Positions 1 through 7,528 of a stretch of DNA of 46,204 bases are shown here, piece after piece. The position numbers and the translations under genes were made by a program. The stretch comes from an uncultured Eubacteriales bacterium (GTDB lineage Bacteria > Bacillota > Clostridia > Oscillospirales > Acutalibacteraceae): NCBI GenBank assembly GCA_900315605.1, contig OMZU01000012.1, positions 1-46,204 of the forward strand, read 5' to 3'. The stretch's first letter is position 1. Each line of letters begins with the position of its first letter. The notes below the pieces were generated by a model that saw only the letters and a program-made list of their open reading frames with translations, searched no databases and was not told the origin of the DNA.

Positions 1-204
1 CAGCGACAAATGCCTGCCGATATCGTTCTCGCCGAACAGCTTCACGCTGACGTCGCTCTTTTCTTCATCGTCGATAATATGGATTTGGTCTGATAAGCGC
101 TCGATGCCGACGGATCGAATCTTCATCTCCAAATCAATGCGGTCGCGCGGCAGATCCACCACAAGCGTACCGCCCTTCGTTTGCAATAATGCTGTGAGTA
201 TCAT
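1..204 (-). CDS. N-terminus of an uncharacterised mobile-element protein (runs off the left edge)
   Basis: An open frame of 68 codons continues off the left edge of the window. The ATG at 204-202 follows a good ribosome site, GGAGGTGAAATCAA, which decides the start. The protein begins MILTALLQTKGG and carries acidic DDEE and VKLFGENDIG segments. I recall similar N-termini on small proteins in clostridial integrative elements, but I cannot name a family with confidence. It sits directly downstream of the S51 peptidase gene, with a terminator-like hairpin between them. The tail of the protein is not visible, so it cannot be tested for the shared C-terminal motif found on its neighbours. Confidence 0.7.
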   Translation of the reverse strand, partial: MILTALLQTKGGTLVVDLPRDRIDLEMKIRSVGIERLSDQIHIIDDEEKSDVSVKLFGENDIGRHLSL

Positions 205-217
205 TTGATTTCACCTC

Positions 218-243
218 CAAAAAAGAAAAGCCACAAGGCTTTT
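218..243 (-). terminator. Rho-independent terminator after the S51 peptidase gene
   Basis: On the minus strand a 7-bp stem (AAAAGCC/GGCTTTT) with a TTGT loop is followed by CTTTTTT. It lies between the peptidase gene stop and the ribosome site of the next gene. The next gene may therefore have reduced readthrough or its own promoter. Confidence 0.65.
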
Positions 244-318
244 GACCTCATGGCTTTGGTGTATGTATGTTATCAATGATAGTTATGAAACTACAAATCA
301 GAATTTGTCGCTATTTCT

Positions 319-1122
319 TCAATCTTTCATGCTTAATAGCAGATCGAGTTTTTTGAAATCTGCAGTTTCAGAAATCTCTTCTTCAAACATATTTCCGTTT
401 TTCCAATATGTACGAAGAACATACGGTCTGAAGCTTCCGTCAGCAGGTGTTGATTTTATAACACGGTATTGGTCGTCGATGATCTCAATCGCACTGCAAT
501 TTGATACCGAAAGCCCGACTTTATCAATATGTTTCAAACTGTTGATTTCGCTCTCGCGTTTTCCTTCTTTGTTACAATGTGGTGAGAAATAGGCGTCAAT
601 AAATCCCAACCCCGGGATCTGATTGACTTCTGCTTCCTTATATCCCGGCACGTCTGTGTTTCCCAAAGCAAACCAGCAAATCGCGCCTGCTGATACGCCG
701 CACATTACTTTTCCTGTTTTCCAAGCGTCTCTCAAAAGATTATCAAAGCCTGTTTTTTTCCACAGTTCTACCATTGCAACGGTATTACCACCACCTTCAT
801 AGATGATGTCTGCCCATGAAACGTCGTTTTGTGCTTTTTCAAAATTATCTGTAAGTTCAGATGCTTTCAGCCACCTGAAATCACAGCCGAACATATCACC
901 GTATATTTTTTTGATTGTTTCGTAATACCTTAATTCATTTTCAAAGCCAAAAGATATTTGTGCGTGCGCGAGAAACAGTACGCGCGGCTTTTTCCTCCCT
1001 GTCAGCCTGATAATCTCACTGTCTATTTCAGATAATTCATAAGGCAGTTTTTCACCTTTACTATTGATCCTGCCATTTTCACCGCCGCCTATGGCAATGA
1101 TTTTTCTGACCGTCTTACTCAT
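319..1122 (-). CDS. S51-family peptidase (dipeptidase E / cyanophycinase-like)
   Basis: This 267-residue cytoplasmic protein has the class I glutamine-amidotransferase-like fold of peptidase family S51. The glycine-rich IGGGENGR lies at residues 11-18 and the nucleophile serine is in GVSAGA (Ser144). A downstream SPHCNKE segment (His182) fits the catalytic histidine. Family members hydrolyse dipeptides with N-terminal Asp or cyanophycin-like substrates; the substrate here cannot be told. The start is placed at the ATG at 1122 because CGGAGGTG precedes it. An ORF reading 14 codons further upstream lacks such a site. It is a metabolic gene in a run of mobile-element genes, so it is probably cargo. 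Confidence 0.8.
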   Translation of the reverse strand: MSKTVRKIIAIGGGENGRINSKGEKLPYELSEIDSEIIRLTGRKKPRVLFLAHAQISFGFENELRYYETIKKIYGDMFGCDFRWLKASELTDNFEKAQNDVSWADIIYEGGGNTVAMVELWKKTGFDNLLRDAWKTGKVMCGVSAGAICWFALGNTDVPGYKEAEVNQIPGLGFIDAYFSPHCNKEGKRESEINSLKHIDKVGLSVSNCSAIEIIDDQYRVIKSTPADGSFRPYVLRTYWKNGNMFEEEISETADFKKLDLLLSMKD

Positions 1123-1165
1123 CACTACACCTCCGCAAATTCCAGTTTGTCTTAAAACTATCATA

Positions 1166-1516
1166 TCAGATAAAACCGAGATTGTCTACAAGTTTTTGCG
1201 CTTGCATAACAGGCTGATAAACCGTAAACTCCGATCTGCCCTGCCAATGCACGTCGGGATGTGTAAGGAACTGTTCGCCTCTGCCGGTAAACGCGGCGAC
1301 CTCATAAATGTTGGCGATAAAGACCTCGCCTTCGCCATAGAGGTAGGTATCGACCTCGGCTTTGACGGATTTGCTGTCGAGGTTGTCCGACATGAACTTC
1401 TGATAAATCGTCCAGTCCTCCAAATCGTAATGATCCTTTGGGGAACCGGAGCAGAGGAGAGTTGCTGTATTACCGTTGTCGGCGGTCAGCGTCACCCTTG
1501 AAAACATCACGCTCAT
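1166..1516 (-). CDS. Small uncharacterised element protein, paralogue A
   Basis: This 116-residue protein is clearly a paralogue of the next gene upstream. Both begin MS-x-FSRV-[TS]-LTADNG, then share C-x-G-x-P, a Y-x-x-F-x-x-DN-x-D pattern, a YL-x-GEGE/GDGE segment and an RGE-x-FL segment. No known family is recognised. The start ATG overlaps the upstream stop as ATGA, so the pair is probably translationally coupled. The C-terminus ends in LGFI without an acidic tail, unlike its paralogue, so the shared tail may have been lost or replaced here. No signal peptide or membrane segment is seen. A cytoplasmic, possibly antirestriction-type role is only inference from the neighbouring ardA-like gene. 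Confidence 0.75.
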   Translation of the reverse strand: MSVMFSRVTLTADNGNTATLLCSGSPKDHYDLEDWTIYQKFMSDNLDSKSVKAEVDTYLYGEGEVFIANIYEVAAFTGRGEQFLTHPDVHWQGRSEFTVYQPVMQAQKLVDNLGFI

Positions 1517-1851
1517 GTCATTTCCTCCATAGAAAAGCCCTCGCTGCCAATCGGGATGACGAACCGGTTATAGTCCAAATAATCCACTTCATCGCTGTTG
1601 AGGAAATCCTCACCGCGCTTTTCAAATTCCGCGATATCGTCCTCATCGGCGTTTTCGCTTTCGCCATCGCCGTTAAGGTAGTGCTCGACATCTACTGTAA
1701 TGCTTTCCGCGTCGGGATTATCCTCGAGGAAATCACAGTAGCCGTCGGTATCGGCGATCTGTTCCTCGGTGTCGGGCATTCCCGGGCAGAGATATTCGTC
1801 CGCAGAGCCGTTATCGGCAGTCAGGCTTACTCTTGAAAACAGCTTGCTCAC
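1513..1851 (-). CDS. Small acidic element protein, paralogue B
   Basis: This 112-residue, strongly acidic protein is the tandem paralogue of the gene that follows it. It shares the FSRV-x-LTADNG start and the YLNGDGE and RGEDFL segments. It ends SEGFSMEEMT, a version of the EGFSM tail seen on many proteins of this array, here with four extra residues. It lies 1 bp from the end of the ardA-like gene and overlaps the next gene by 4 bp, so it belongs to one operon. The family is not recognised. Tandem duplication with divergence of the tail is what the sequence shows; function is unknown. Confidence 0.75.
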   Translation of the reverse strand: MSKLFSRVSLTADNGSADEYLCPGMPDTEEQIADTDGYCDFLEDNPDAESITVDVEHYLNGDGESENADEDDIAEFEKRGEDFLNSDEVDYLDYNRFVIPIGSEGFSMEEMT

Positions 1852-1852
1852 G

Positions 1853-3013
1853 CTACATTCCTCCCATTGTCATCGAACTGTTCTCATCCTCGAGCTTGTC
1901 CATAAAAGAATCAAACCCGTCCTCTCCGTCGTAGAAGACAAATCCGCCGCTTACAAACTGACCGCCTTTTTCCTCCGCCATATGAGCGCCAAACCCTGCA
2001 TAGTCGAAAAAATCGCACAGCTCATCGCTGATCTCATATTCGTCATAGTAATCGTTGTCAACGAAGTATCTTCCGATCCCCTCGTAGTCGCCGTAGCTGA
2101 TATCATTCAGATACTCAAACTCGTCAAGGTGATCGATCAGCGTGATGATGTTTTTTGAGGATTTGATGTCGGTCATCTCCATCGCGGCGTCGAGCTTTTC
2201 GGTGTCGATGTCATAGGTGTAAAACTCATACGCAAGCGCGTTCAGAGCGGCAATGCCCTCATTGTCGAGGATGTCCTCAAAGCGGACGGAGAAACGCCCG
2301 AAATTGGGATTCTCATATTCACAGGTCAACTCGCAGTCGTCAATGGACTCCGCGCCGAGCCTGCGGACAGCCTTATCAATTGCGAGCTGCGATTCAGGCA
2401 GGAACAAGCTCTCAAATCTGCCCTTGTACTCCACATCGACGTTGACGATGAACGATTGGTAGGCAAAGCCCGGAAAGATTTTGCCGTCATAGGCTTCCTC
2501 GATTGGTTTATCCTCAACAAACAGCAGTCCGCGCTCGGTAAAGACGCCGCGTCCTGATGCGAGGAGCTTTCTGCCGATTTCGGCATACTTTGCGTCGTAT
2601 CGTGAATCGGCGTTTGCGCAGCCCTCGGTGTTGAGCGTGTACTCTCTGCCGACCTTTGTCATATCACCGACGTTCTTAATAATGGTGAATTTGTCGAGGT
2701 TATAGGTGAGATTGATCAAGTCCTTCAGGTTCTTGGCGTTTCGCTGTTCAACAGCCGCATAAAACTGCTCAATCTCATCATCGGTAAACGAATCCAACCG
2801 CCTTGCGAGGAAATTCAGCTCGTCGAGATTAATCGTCCGCGCATTCAAGGCAGACAGCTCCAACGGATAATGGACGTCCTCGACAAAGAACAGTTGGGTC
2901 GTATCCGTCGGCATCTTCGACTCTATGAGAATATCGTTTAGCATTTCATCGCTGACAGGGAAATCGATATCTGCGGAGTTCCCTTTATAGCTGATATTTG
3001 CTGAAATATACAT
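1853..3013 (-). CDS. ardA: ArdA-like antirestriction protein, double length
   Basis: This 386-residue acidic protein shows the features of the ArdA antirestriction family: LDELNFLARRLDS, LKDLINLTYNLDKF and an IGRKL segment. ArdA proteins mimic B-form DNA and block type I restriction enzymes when a conjugative element enters a new host. At 386 residues it is about twice the classical ArdA of roughly 165-170, and the second half (from about residue 190) again carries an LNALAYEFYTYD-type segment, so it is probably a duplicated or fused form. The start is the ATG at 3013 after AAAGGAGTGATACAA; an 11-codon upstream extension is not supported. It ends SSMTMGGM, close to the shared tail. A hairpin precedes the ribosome site. 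Confidence 0.75.
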   Translation of the reverse strand: MYISANISYKGNSADIDFPVSDEMLNDILIESKMPTDTTQLFFVEDVHYPLELSALNARTINLDELNFLARRLDSFTDDEIEQFYAAVEQRNAKNLKDLINLTYNLDKFTIIKNVGDMTKVGREYTLNTEGCANADSRYDAKYAEIGRKLLASGRGVFTERGLLFVEDKPIEEAYDGKIFPGFAYQSFIVNVDVEYKGRFESLFLPESQLAIDKAVRRLGAESIDDCELTCEYENPNFGRFSVRFEDILDNEGIAALNALAYEFYTYDIDTEKLDAAMEMTDIKSSKNIITLIDHLDEFEYLNDISYGDYEGIGRYFVDNDYYDEYEISDELCDFFDYAGFGAHMAEEKGGQFVSGGFVFYDGEDGFDSFMDKLEDENSSMTMGGM

Positions 3014-3031
3014 TTGTATCACTCCTTTGAA

Positions 3032-3063
3032 GAATCCCCGAACCATCGCTGATCCGGGGATTC
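3032..3063 (-). terminator. Hairpin in front of the ardA-like gene
   Basis: A perfect 9-bp stem, GAATCCCCG/CGGGGATTC, with a 14-nt loop lies between the lipoprotein stop and the ardA-like ribosome site. The following minus-strand bases have only a short T-run. It could act as a partial terminator that lowers ardA relative to upstream genes, or protect the 5' end of a processed message. Confidence 0.5.
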
Positions 3064-3073
3064 TGATAATTAT

Positions 3074-3895
3074 TTATCCGTATACTACATAGATCTGACC
3101 GCCGCTCGCGACGACGTTGAACATGATATCGGACGGTACCGCGCCTAAGTCTGCGTAATAGTACGGGACGTAATCGACGTCGCTGTAGCAATCCGCCGTA
3201 GCTGCGTCCGTGTCGGTGTAACCGCTGATATCCGTCGGTGGGAACCAGCCCGCGTTTCCGATGCCGAGAGAGCCGTTGTAAACCATGCCGAGACTCTGAC
3301 CGTAACCGATTAGATTGCTGACTACCTGATTGTAGTCGAGGTATTTTCTTTCCGCCGGCGGCTCGGTCGGCTCCGGCTCGGGAGCTTTAGTAGGCTTCGG
3401 CGCCTCGGTCGGTTTTGGCTTTGGCGCTTCCGTAGCTTTGGGCTGAGTCGCTTGGGTAGGCTTCGGCGCGGGATTGCTCTGCGGATTTTCGGTGGTTTTC
3501 GGGGAACGGCTCTGACTGTTTCCGCTCTGTTTCGGAGTGTTTTCACGCGAACTTTCTGAGCTTTGCGTCACTGAGCTTTCGCTGTTCTGCACACTCACGT
3601 CGTTCTCCGAAACGCCGTCCTGTTTGCGCGACGTTTGCCCAACACCGGCTTTATTCGGCGAGGTCGGGTACACACCCGAAGGCTCCTGAAAAGCCGACAC
3701 AGGCGATTTCTCGGCGTTTTTCGTTTCGGATGTTTCAGTGCCGAAAATATCAGTATTTATGCGGCTTTCTGCTTCATCCGCCGTCGCGGAATATGTTGGC
3801 TTTTGGTGGATATAATTCTCTTTTTCTGCCTGTGAACAGGCGCTCATGCTGCTCGCTGCCATTAAAATGGCTATGATGATCGCTAACTTTTTCAT
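3074..3895 (-). CDS. Secreted lipoprotein with proline/threonine-rich stalk
   Basis: This 273-residue protein starts with a lipoprotein signal peptide, with lipobox S-A-C at residues 18-20, so it should be lipidated and outer-face anchored. Residues about 40-150 are a low-complexity Ser/Thr/Gln linker. A run of PKPTEAP-type repeats follows (about 145-185), then a compact C-terminal domain of about 90 residues with many Tyr and Asp and a YLDYNQVVSNLIGYG start. The layout is that of a cell-surface protein whose C-terminal domain is held away from the membrane. The C-terminal domain is not recognised. It is in the element's operon between the SpoVG-like gene and ardA, and may have a mating-surface role; this is inference. 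Confidence 0.75.
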   Translation of the reverse strand: MKKLAIIIAILMAASSMSACSQAEKENYIHQKPTYSATADEAESRINTDIFGTETSETKNAEKSPVSAFQEPSGVYPTSPNKAGVGQTSRKQDGVSENDVSVQNSESSVTQSSESSRENTPKQSGNSQSRSPKTTENPQSNPAPKPTQATQPKATEAPKPKPTEAPKPTKAPEPEPTEPPAERKYLDYNQVVSNLIGYGQSLGMVYNGSLGIGNAGWFPPTDISGYTDTDAATADCYSDVDYVPYYYADLGAVPSDIMFNVVASGGQIYVVYG

Positions 3896-3955
3896 ACAGT
3901 CAGCCTCCTTTCAACGAGCAGTATAGTCGCGCCGTTTCGCAAAGTCCAGAGAGAA

Positions 3956-4390
3956 TCACATACTTTGTGAAAAACCTTCGAACTCGTCCTCATCCTCGTC
4001 GAACGGAAGGTCGCCGTCGTCCTCCATCTCGGTAAAGCCATTACTTTCGCTTTCCTGCAATGCCTGATTGTACGCTTCGAGCACCTTGTCGTTGATCGCG
4101 TCGCGCGCCGCTTTTGTGACGGGATGAGCGATCTCGCTGTATTTGGTATTGCCGCCTGCGTCCTTGTACGATTCCTGCGGCATGGATACGAACAATCCGT
4201 TGCGCGAATTGACTACGCGCAGGTTATGGATCGCCACTGCTCCGGCGATATTCACGCTGGCATAGGCGCGCGTGTTGCCGTCGTTGTTTACGAGTCTGTC
4301 AATTTTTGCACTGATACCCGGCGTATGCGGTTGCCGTTTCTGCTGATCCTGATTGTTCCTCTGATAATTCTTTCTGCTTGTTTGTGCCAT
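3956..4390 (-). CDS. SpoVG-domain protein with acidic C-terminal tail
   Basis: This 144-residue protein has a SpoVG-like domain at about residues 30-110. The segments are IDRLVNNDGNTRAYASVNI, then IHNLRVVNSRNGLFVSMPQ and IAHPVTKAARD, matching the known pattern of SpoVG. SpoVG proteins bind nucleic acid and act as pleiotropic regulators. Unlike chromosomal SpoVG (about 90-100 residues), this one has a basic, Gln/Asn-rich N-terminus and a long acidic tail with DLPF and ending EGFSQSM. The ATG at 4390 follows AAAAGGAG and is preferred over a GTG 7 codons upstream. The DLPF segment is reminiscent of the acidic tail of single-stranded DNA-binding protein. A role in element DNA handling or regulation is inferred. 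Confidence 0.8.
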   Translation of the reverse strand: MAQTSRKNYQRNNQDQQKRQPHTPGISAKIDRLVNNDGNTRAYASVNIAGAVAIHNLRVVNSRNGLFVSMPQESYKDAGGNTKYSEIAHPVTKAARDAINDKVLEAYNQALQESESNGFTEMEDDGDLPFDEDEDEFEGFSQSM

Positions 4391-4407
4391 GATAAACACT
4401 CTCCTTT

Positions 4408-5088
4408 TCACAATCCATAAAGTGTAAACCCGACGTCAGCTTGCGTTTCCTCGTCGCTGATATCCTCGGGTTCCGCGTATTTTTCCATGTATCTGCTGAC
4501 CTCATCATCCGTCAGCGATCTGAAATCCTCGCCCGCATCGCCGCAGATGAAGAAGGGTCCGGCGATGACTCCGCCGCCGTCAAGGTGACGGTTGCCCTGC
4601 ATCCCTCTGAGCTTGCTTTCTTCATTCGCGACAAGTACGCAGCCGTCGTCCATAAAAATGGGTTCAATGAGACCGTCACAGACGGCGCGCTGCATACTGC
4701 GAAGCTCGTTGCGAATCTCCGCTTCATACGGTACTTTGCCGGGTTCGACATAAAGCACGCGCATGAGATCGTCCGGCTTCTGTGTCTTTGATTCATCAAA
4801 ATCAATCTGCTTAAAGCCTACGCTGTCGCAGAAGAACGCTCCCTTGCCGGTAACGACCACGTCGGATACCGAAAGTGAGTGACCTTTGAAAAGTGGGTGT
4901 TTTTCCGTGTTGAACCGCACAAAGATGTCTTCGAGATCGTCGGTATCCAACTCCGCGTTGAACACCTCGTCGTAAAGCGAGGGGTCGACAGAATCCACGC
5001 CCATAAATTTCTTCATGCTTTCTAAGCTGAGAAACTTAATCAGGTGAAGGTCACGGTCAGCATTCATCTGATATATTTTTACTCTCAC
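4408..5088 (-). CDS. YodL-like / DUF3846 protein
   Basis: This 226-residue cytoplasmic protein has two parts. Residues 1-100 resemble the YodL-like domain found in many clostridial mobile elements, with GHSLSVSDVVV followed by a CDSVGFK strand. Residues about 110-200 resemble DUF3846, with VLYVEPGKVPYEAEI, a DDGCVLVANEE segment and an IAGPFFICGD core. The function of both domains is unknown; they are typical of integrative-element cargo. The stop lies 17 bp before the SpoVG-like start, and the start overlaps the DUF3849 stop by 4 bp, so it is part of the same operon. It ends QADVGFTLYGL, a weak form of the shared acidic/hydrophobic tail. Confidence 0.75.
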   Translation of the reverse strand: MRVKIYQMNADRDLHLIKFLSLESMKKFMGVDSVDPSLYDEVFNAELDTDDLEDIFVRFNTEKHPLFKGHSLSVSDVVVTGKGAFFCDSVGFKQIDFDESKTQKPDDLMRVLYVEPGKVPYEAEIRNELRSMQRAVCDGLIEPIFMDDGCVLVANEESKLRGMQGNRHLDGGGVIAGPFFICGDAGEDFRSLTDDEVSRYMEKYAEPEDISDEETQADVGFTLYGL

Positions 5089-5807
5089 GATTGATTCACC
5101 TCCAAAGCTGTATCGCTTTCATCTATGTCCAACTTTTCTCTGATGTCGTTGAGCTTTTCGAGCGCCCAATCCGGTAATGCCGCGTCATTGGCTACGCCGT
5201 AAAAATCATGGCGACGGAAAGACGTAAACTCGTCGTCCTTCAAAAAGAAGCCAAACACCCGCGCGCCGATCTTTTTCGGGTTGCATCCAAAGCCGTCGGT
5301 GGCATAGAAAAGCTGATAATCGGGCGTTCGGTATTCATTCTTCAATACCGTCGGTTTGAGGATCAAGAGCTGATCCTCGTAGTTCGATTCGTCGGTAACG
5401 GCAGCTCTATCGAACAGTCCCAGCTCATTCCATGCTGCTCTGAGCTGATTGGCGAAGATATCGACCAAACCGGGATGGGCTGTCACGCAGAAGTGCCAAT
5501 TCTGGTCGTTGCTCAAAACATCAAACCCTTCAGCCCACTCCTTATTTTCTGCTGAATATCTGCCGTCCCGGATGCCCTCGCGGATTGTGTTGGCGATCAC
5601 CCAATTGACGCGGTCAAAGCCGTATTTGTCCAGTAGCGGCTTAACGCAGTCGTCGAGCCGGTTGTCGTGATAGTGGCTGTTGATGGCATCAGTGATGTCG
5701 TTGGCGCACTTGCAGTTTTCGCGGTGGCTCTCGCGCCACTGCTCCACCTCGTCGAACTCGTTCGCGTTTTGAAGCGTATAGCGGTAAAGCGGCTTGAACT
5801 CAGGCAT
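5085..5807 (-). CDS. DUF3849-type mobile-element protein
   Basis: This 240-residue protein matches the pattern of DUF3849 proteins of clostridial elements: PLYRYTLQNANEFDE, a WRESHRENCKCAND segment, VNWVIANTIREG and DGRYSAENKEWA. The C-terminal half has a second conserved block (LLILKPTVL, GFGCNPKK, DFYGVAND). Its biochemical function is unknown. The ATG at 5807 follows AAGGGAGCG and overlaps the upstream AbrB-like gene by 8 bp. A reading that begins 73 codons further upstream runs through that gene in another frame and is rejected. It lacks the shared C-terminal tail, ending ALEVNQS. Confidence 0.75.
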   Translation of the reverse strand: MPEFKPLYRYTLQNANEFDEVEQWRESHRENCKCANDITDAINSHYHDNRLDDCVKPLLDKYGFDRVNWVIANTIREGIRDGRYSAENKEWAEGFDVLSNDQNWHFCVTAHPGLVDIFANQLRAAWNELGLFDRAAVTDESNYEDQLLILKPTVLKNEYRTPDYQLFYATDGFGCNPKKIGARVFGFFLKDDEFTSFRRHDFYGVANDAALPDWALEKLNDIREKLDIDESDTALEVNQS

Positions 5808-6102
5808 TTTCCGCGCTCCCTTGCTGACTTGCAACTTGCATTGACAAATGGACAAGCGCCGCCGCTTTCTGCTCGGGCGAAAGACTGTTGAGGAAGTCAA
5901 GGAGGGTTTCCTTCTTTTCCTCAATCGGCGTTCTCGCGTTGCAGACGCAAAGGCTCTCGCGGCTGATGATGATTCTGTCGTCGTCCAGTTCCTCAAAGGA
6001 AAGGATATCCCCGTGCTGTAAATCAAGACTTTCCCTGATGGCGTAGGGGATGGTGATTTTTCCGTGCTTTCCCAAAAATCTGAAAATAATATCTCCGGTC
6101 AT
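5800..6102 (-). CDS. AbrB/SpoVT-like DNA-binding protein
   Basis: This 100-residue protein has a swapped-hairpin AbrB fold at residues 1-47: GKHGKITIPYAIRESLDLQHGD, then strands with an LDDDRIIIS core. Members are dimeric transition-state regulators or antitoxins that bind AT-rich promoters. The C-terminal half (about 55-100) is helical and Cys-containing at CVCNAR. It overlaps the DUF3849 gene by 8 bp and lies 10 bp after another AbrB-like gene, so the two could form a hetero-complex or regulate the operon. No toxin partner is recognised next to them. Confidence 0.75.
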   Translation of the reverse strand: MTGDIIFRFLGKHGKITIPYAIRESLDLQHGDILSFEELDDDRIIISRESLCVCNARTPIEEKKETLLDFLNSLSPEQKAAALVHLSMQVASQQGSAENA

Positions 6103-6112
6103 ACTTTCCTCC

Positions 6113-6343
6113 TTAAGCAGTCTTTTCGTGTGCGCAGTCGATAATTCGGAACGGACAGTTCACGCAGTCTTCGTCACATTCGAAGCTCTCAATGTCCTCC
6201 GGCTGCAACTTGTGAATAATGACCTTGCCGTCCTCCGCATAGATTTCGACAGCATCAGTTGGGGTAATTCCCGCTTCAATAAGTGCTTCTACGGGCATTG
6301 TGATAAAAATATGGGGCTGTGCTGTTACTGAAATAATTTTCAT
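6113..6343 (-). CDS. Small AbrB-like protein with a cysteine cluster
   Basis: This 76-residue protein has an AbrB/MazE-like start (ITMPVEALIEAGIT, then VEIYAEDGKVIIHKL). It is followed by a short tail with four cysteines spaced CDEDCVNC...C, which suggests metal binding. The ATG at 6343 overlaps the stop of the methyltransferase remnant by 1 bp (TAATG), pointing to translational coupling. It is possibly a regulator of the adjacent genes; there is no direct evidence of the target. Confidence 0.7.
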   Translation of the reverse strand: MKIISVTAQPHIFITMPVEALIEAGITPTDAVEIYAEDGKVIIHKLQPEDIESFECDEDCVNCPFRIIDCAHEKTA

Positions 6344-7304
6344 TAAATCTTACTCTCCTTCAAAATTTTATTAAAATAGTCCATCTTCCCGGCGTCGTCA
6401 AAAAGAGTCAGCTGTTGCGGCTGATTCTTTACACGCTCAAAGAAGTCATAGTTTGCAATCAATAATTCCTTAAATTCCTTTCCTGCTTCATAACGCTGTG
6501 CCATCGAATGGGTTCGGGAAAAGCTGAAGATTTCACAATCCCTGTAAAGTTCCCGAATCTCGGGGCAATCGTTATATGACAGCAGGAACCTGCCTTTGAT
6601 GGAAAACAGTAAATCCCTCAACCGCTCATGATCGTCCGTGCCGAAGCCGCCGGGATACATTCCCTCGGTTGAGAAGTACGGCGGATCAAGATAAAAGAAA
6701 GCGTCGTCGCGGTCATAGTGCCGCACAAGCGTTTCAAAATCCTGATTCTCAACGATCACGTTCGCCATGCGCTTTTCAAGCTGTTGAATCAAGTAAAACA
6801 GTTTGCGAATGTCGAACGGCTGAGAAGCGTATGATTTACCGCTGCTTGAATAGCTGTAGCGCTGTAATTTGAGATACATCGCCGCTTTGCGAACATCATA
6901 GTCCTGCGTATATTTCAGGAAAAGCTCCGCGGCAGCATGATTTCCGTCAGTTCCAATTCCTCGGCGAGATATTCATCGGTGAAAACCTCATGCTCGAAGA
7001 ACCTTATGATAACGTCAAAATCATCTCTGGAGTTGAGATTGCAGAAGCCAAGCTCTCGGATGACAGCCATCGGTCTTGCTTTCATACAGCGGAAGAGATT
7101 GACCAGATTGCGGTCAAAGTCGTTGAATACCTCAAAGGCGTCTATTGTCGGCTTGCCGAGCAATACGCTGCCTGAGCCGCCGAATACATCTATGAACCTG
7201 CCGTAATGAAGCGGAAACAGGTTATAGATGATGTGTAGGATCGATGTTTTGTTTCCTACTCGTGATACCGGTGTTCTGATTTTGATCCCTCGTTTCAGAG
7301 GGTA
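6343..7304 (-). pseudogene. Broken D12-class (Dam-type) adenine-N6 DNA methyltransferase
   Basis: Two pieces of one D12-class adenine methyltransferase are in different frames. The N-terminal piece (about 7304-6915) reads TPVSRVGNKTSIL, then the cofactor motif FIDVFGGSGSVLL and ELTEI. The C-terminal piece (from about 6935 to 6343) starts AAELFLKYTQDYDVRKA and has the catalytic motif DPPYF and an AQRYEAGKEF end. The shift lies near 6930-6940 and amounts to one lost base or two gained. Also, no ATG, GTG or TTG exists between the upstream TGA (7307-7305) and the first conserved residues, so the 5' end is also damaged or uses a rare start. The intact protein would methylate adenine and protect element DNA. 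Confidence 0.8.
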
Positions 7305-7362
7305 TCAATCCCCGCAGAGATCGGACGGTATCATTCGCCGCGGGGTTTGCGATTGATACCCT
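7299..7362. repeat. Inverted repeat with TGATACC boxes upstream of the methyltransferase remnant
   Basis: Arms AGGGTATCAATC (7299-7310) and GATTGATACCCT (7351-7362) are perfect 12-bp complements. They are extended inward by CCCCGC/GCGGGG. A further GGTATCA lies in the loop (7327-7333) and a TGATACC at 7263-7269. It could be a hairpin in the message or an operator with four boxes. It lies in the non-coding stretch between the DUF3789 stop and the methyltransferase remnant. Confidence 0.6.
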
Positions 7363-7375
7363 GTAGTTTTATTTC

Positions 7376-7528
7376 TTATCGAGAATTATTCATGTTATCG
7401 ACAATGCTGCGGAGTCTGCGAATTTCCGCTTCGTACTTATTGACTCTGTGGATGGACAGGCAGCACATCAGAAAAACTCCAAAACAGCCGCCGACCATCA
7501 TACCCAAGAAAAACCAGAGAAATCCCAT
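7376..7528 (-). CDS. DUF3789-like small membrane protein
   Basis: This 50-residue protein consists of one glycine-rich membrane helix (about residues 2-24, with FLGMMVGGCFGVFLM), then a polar amphipathic tail. It resembles DUF3789 proteins common in clostridial conjugative elements. The ATG at 7528 overlaps the upstream stop by 1 bp (TAATG), which decides the start; a reading 34 codons longer overlaps the neighbour and has no ribosome site. It probably sits in the cytoplasmic membrane. Function is unknown. Confidence 0.65.
   Translation of the reverse strand: MGFLWFFLGMMVGGCFGVFLMCCLSIHRVNKYEAEIRRLRSIVDNMNNSR

Noticed and set aside
1064-2158. Three overlapping plus-strand ORFs opposite the peptidase and small paralogue genes
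   Set aside because: No ribosome sites, odd composition, and they mirror well-supported minus-strand genes; they are shadow frames.
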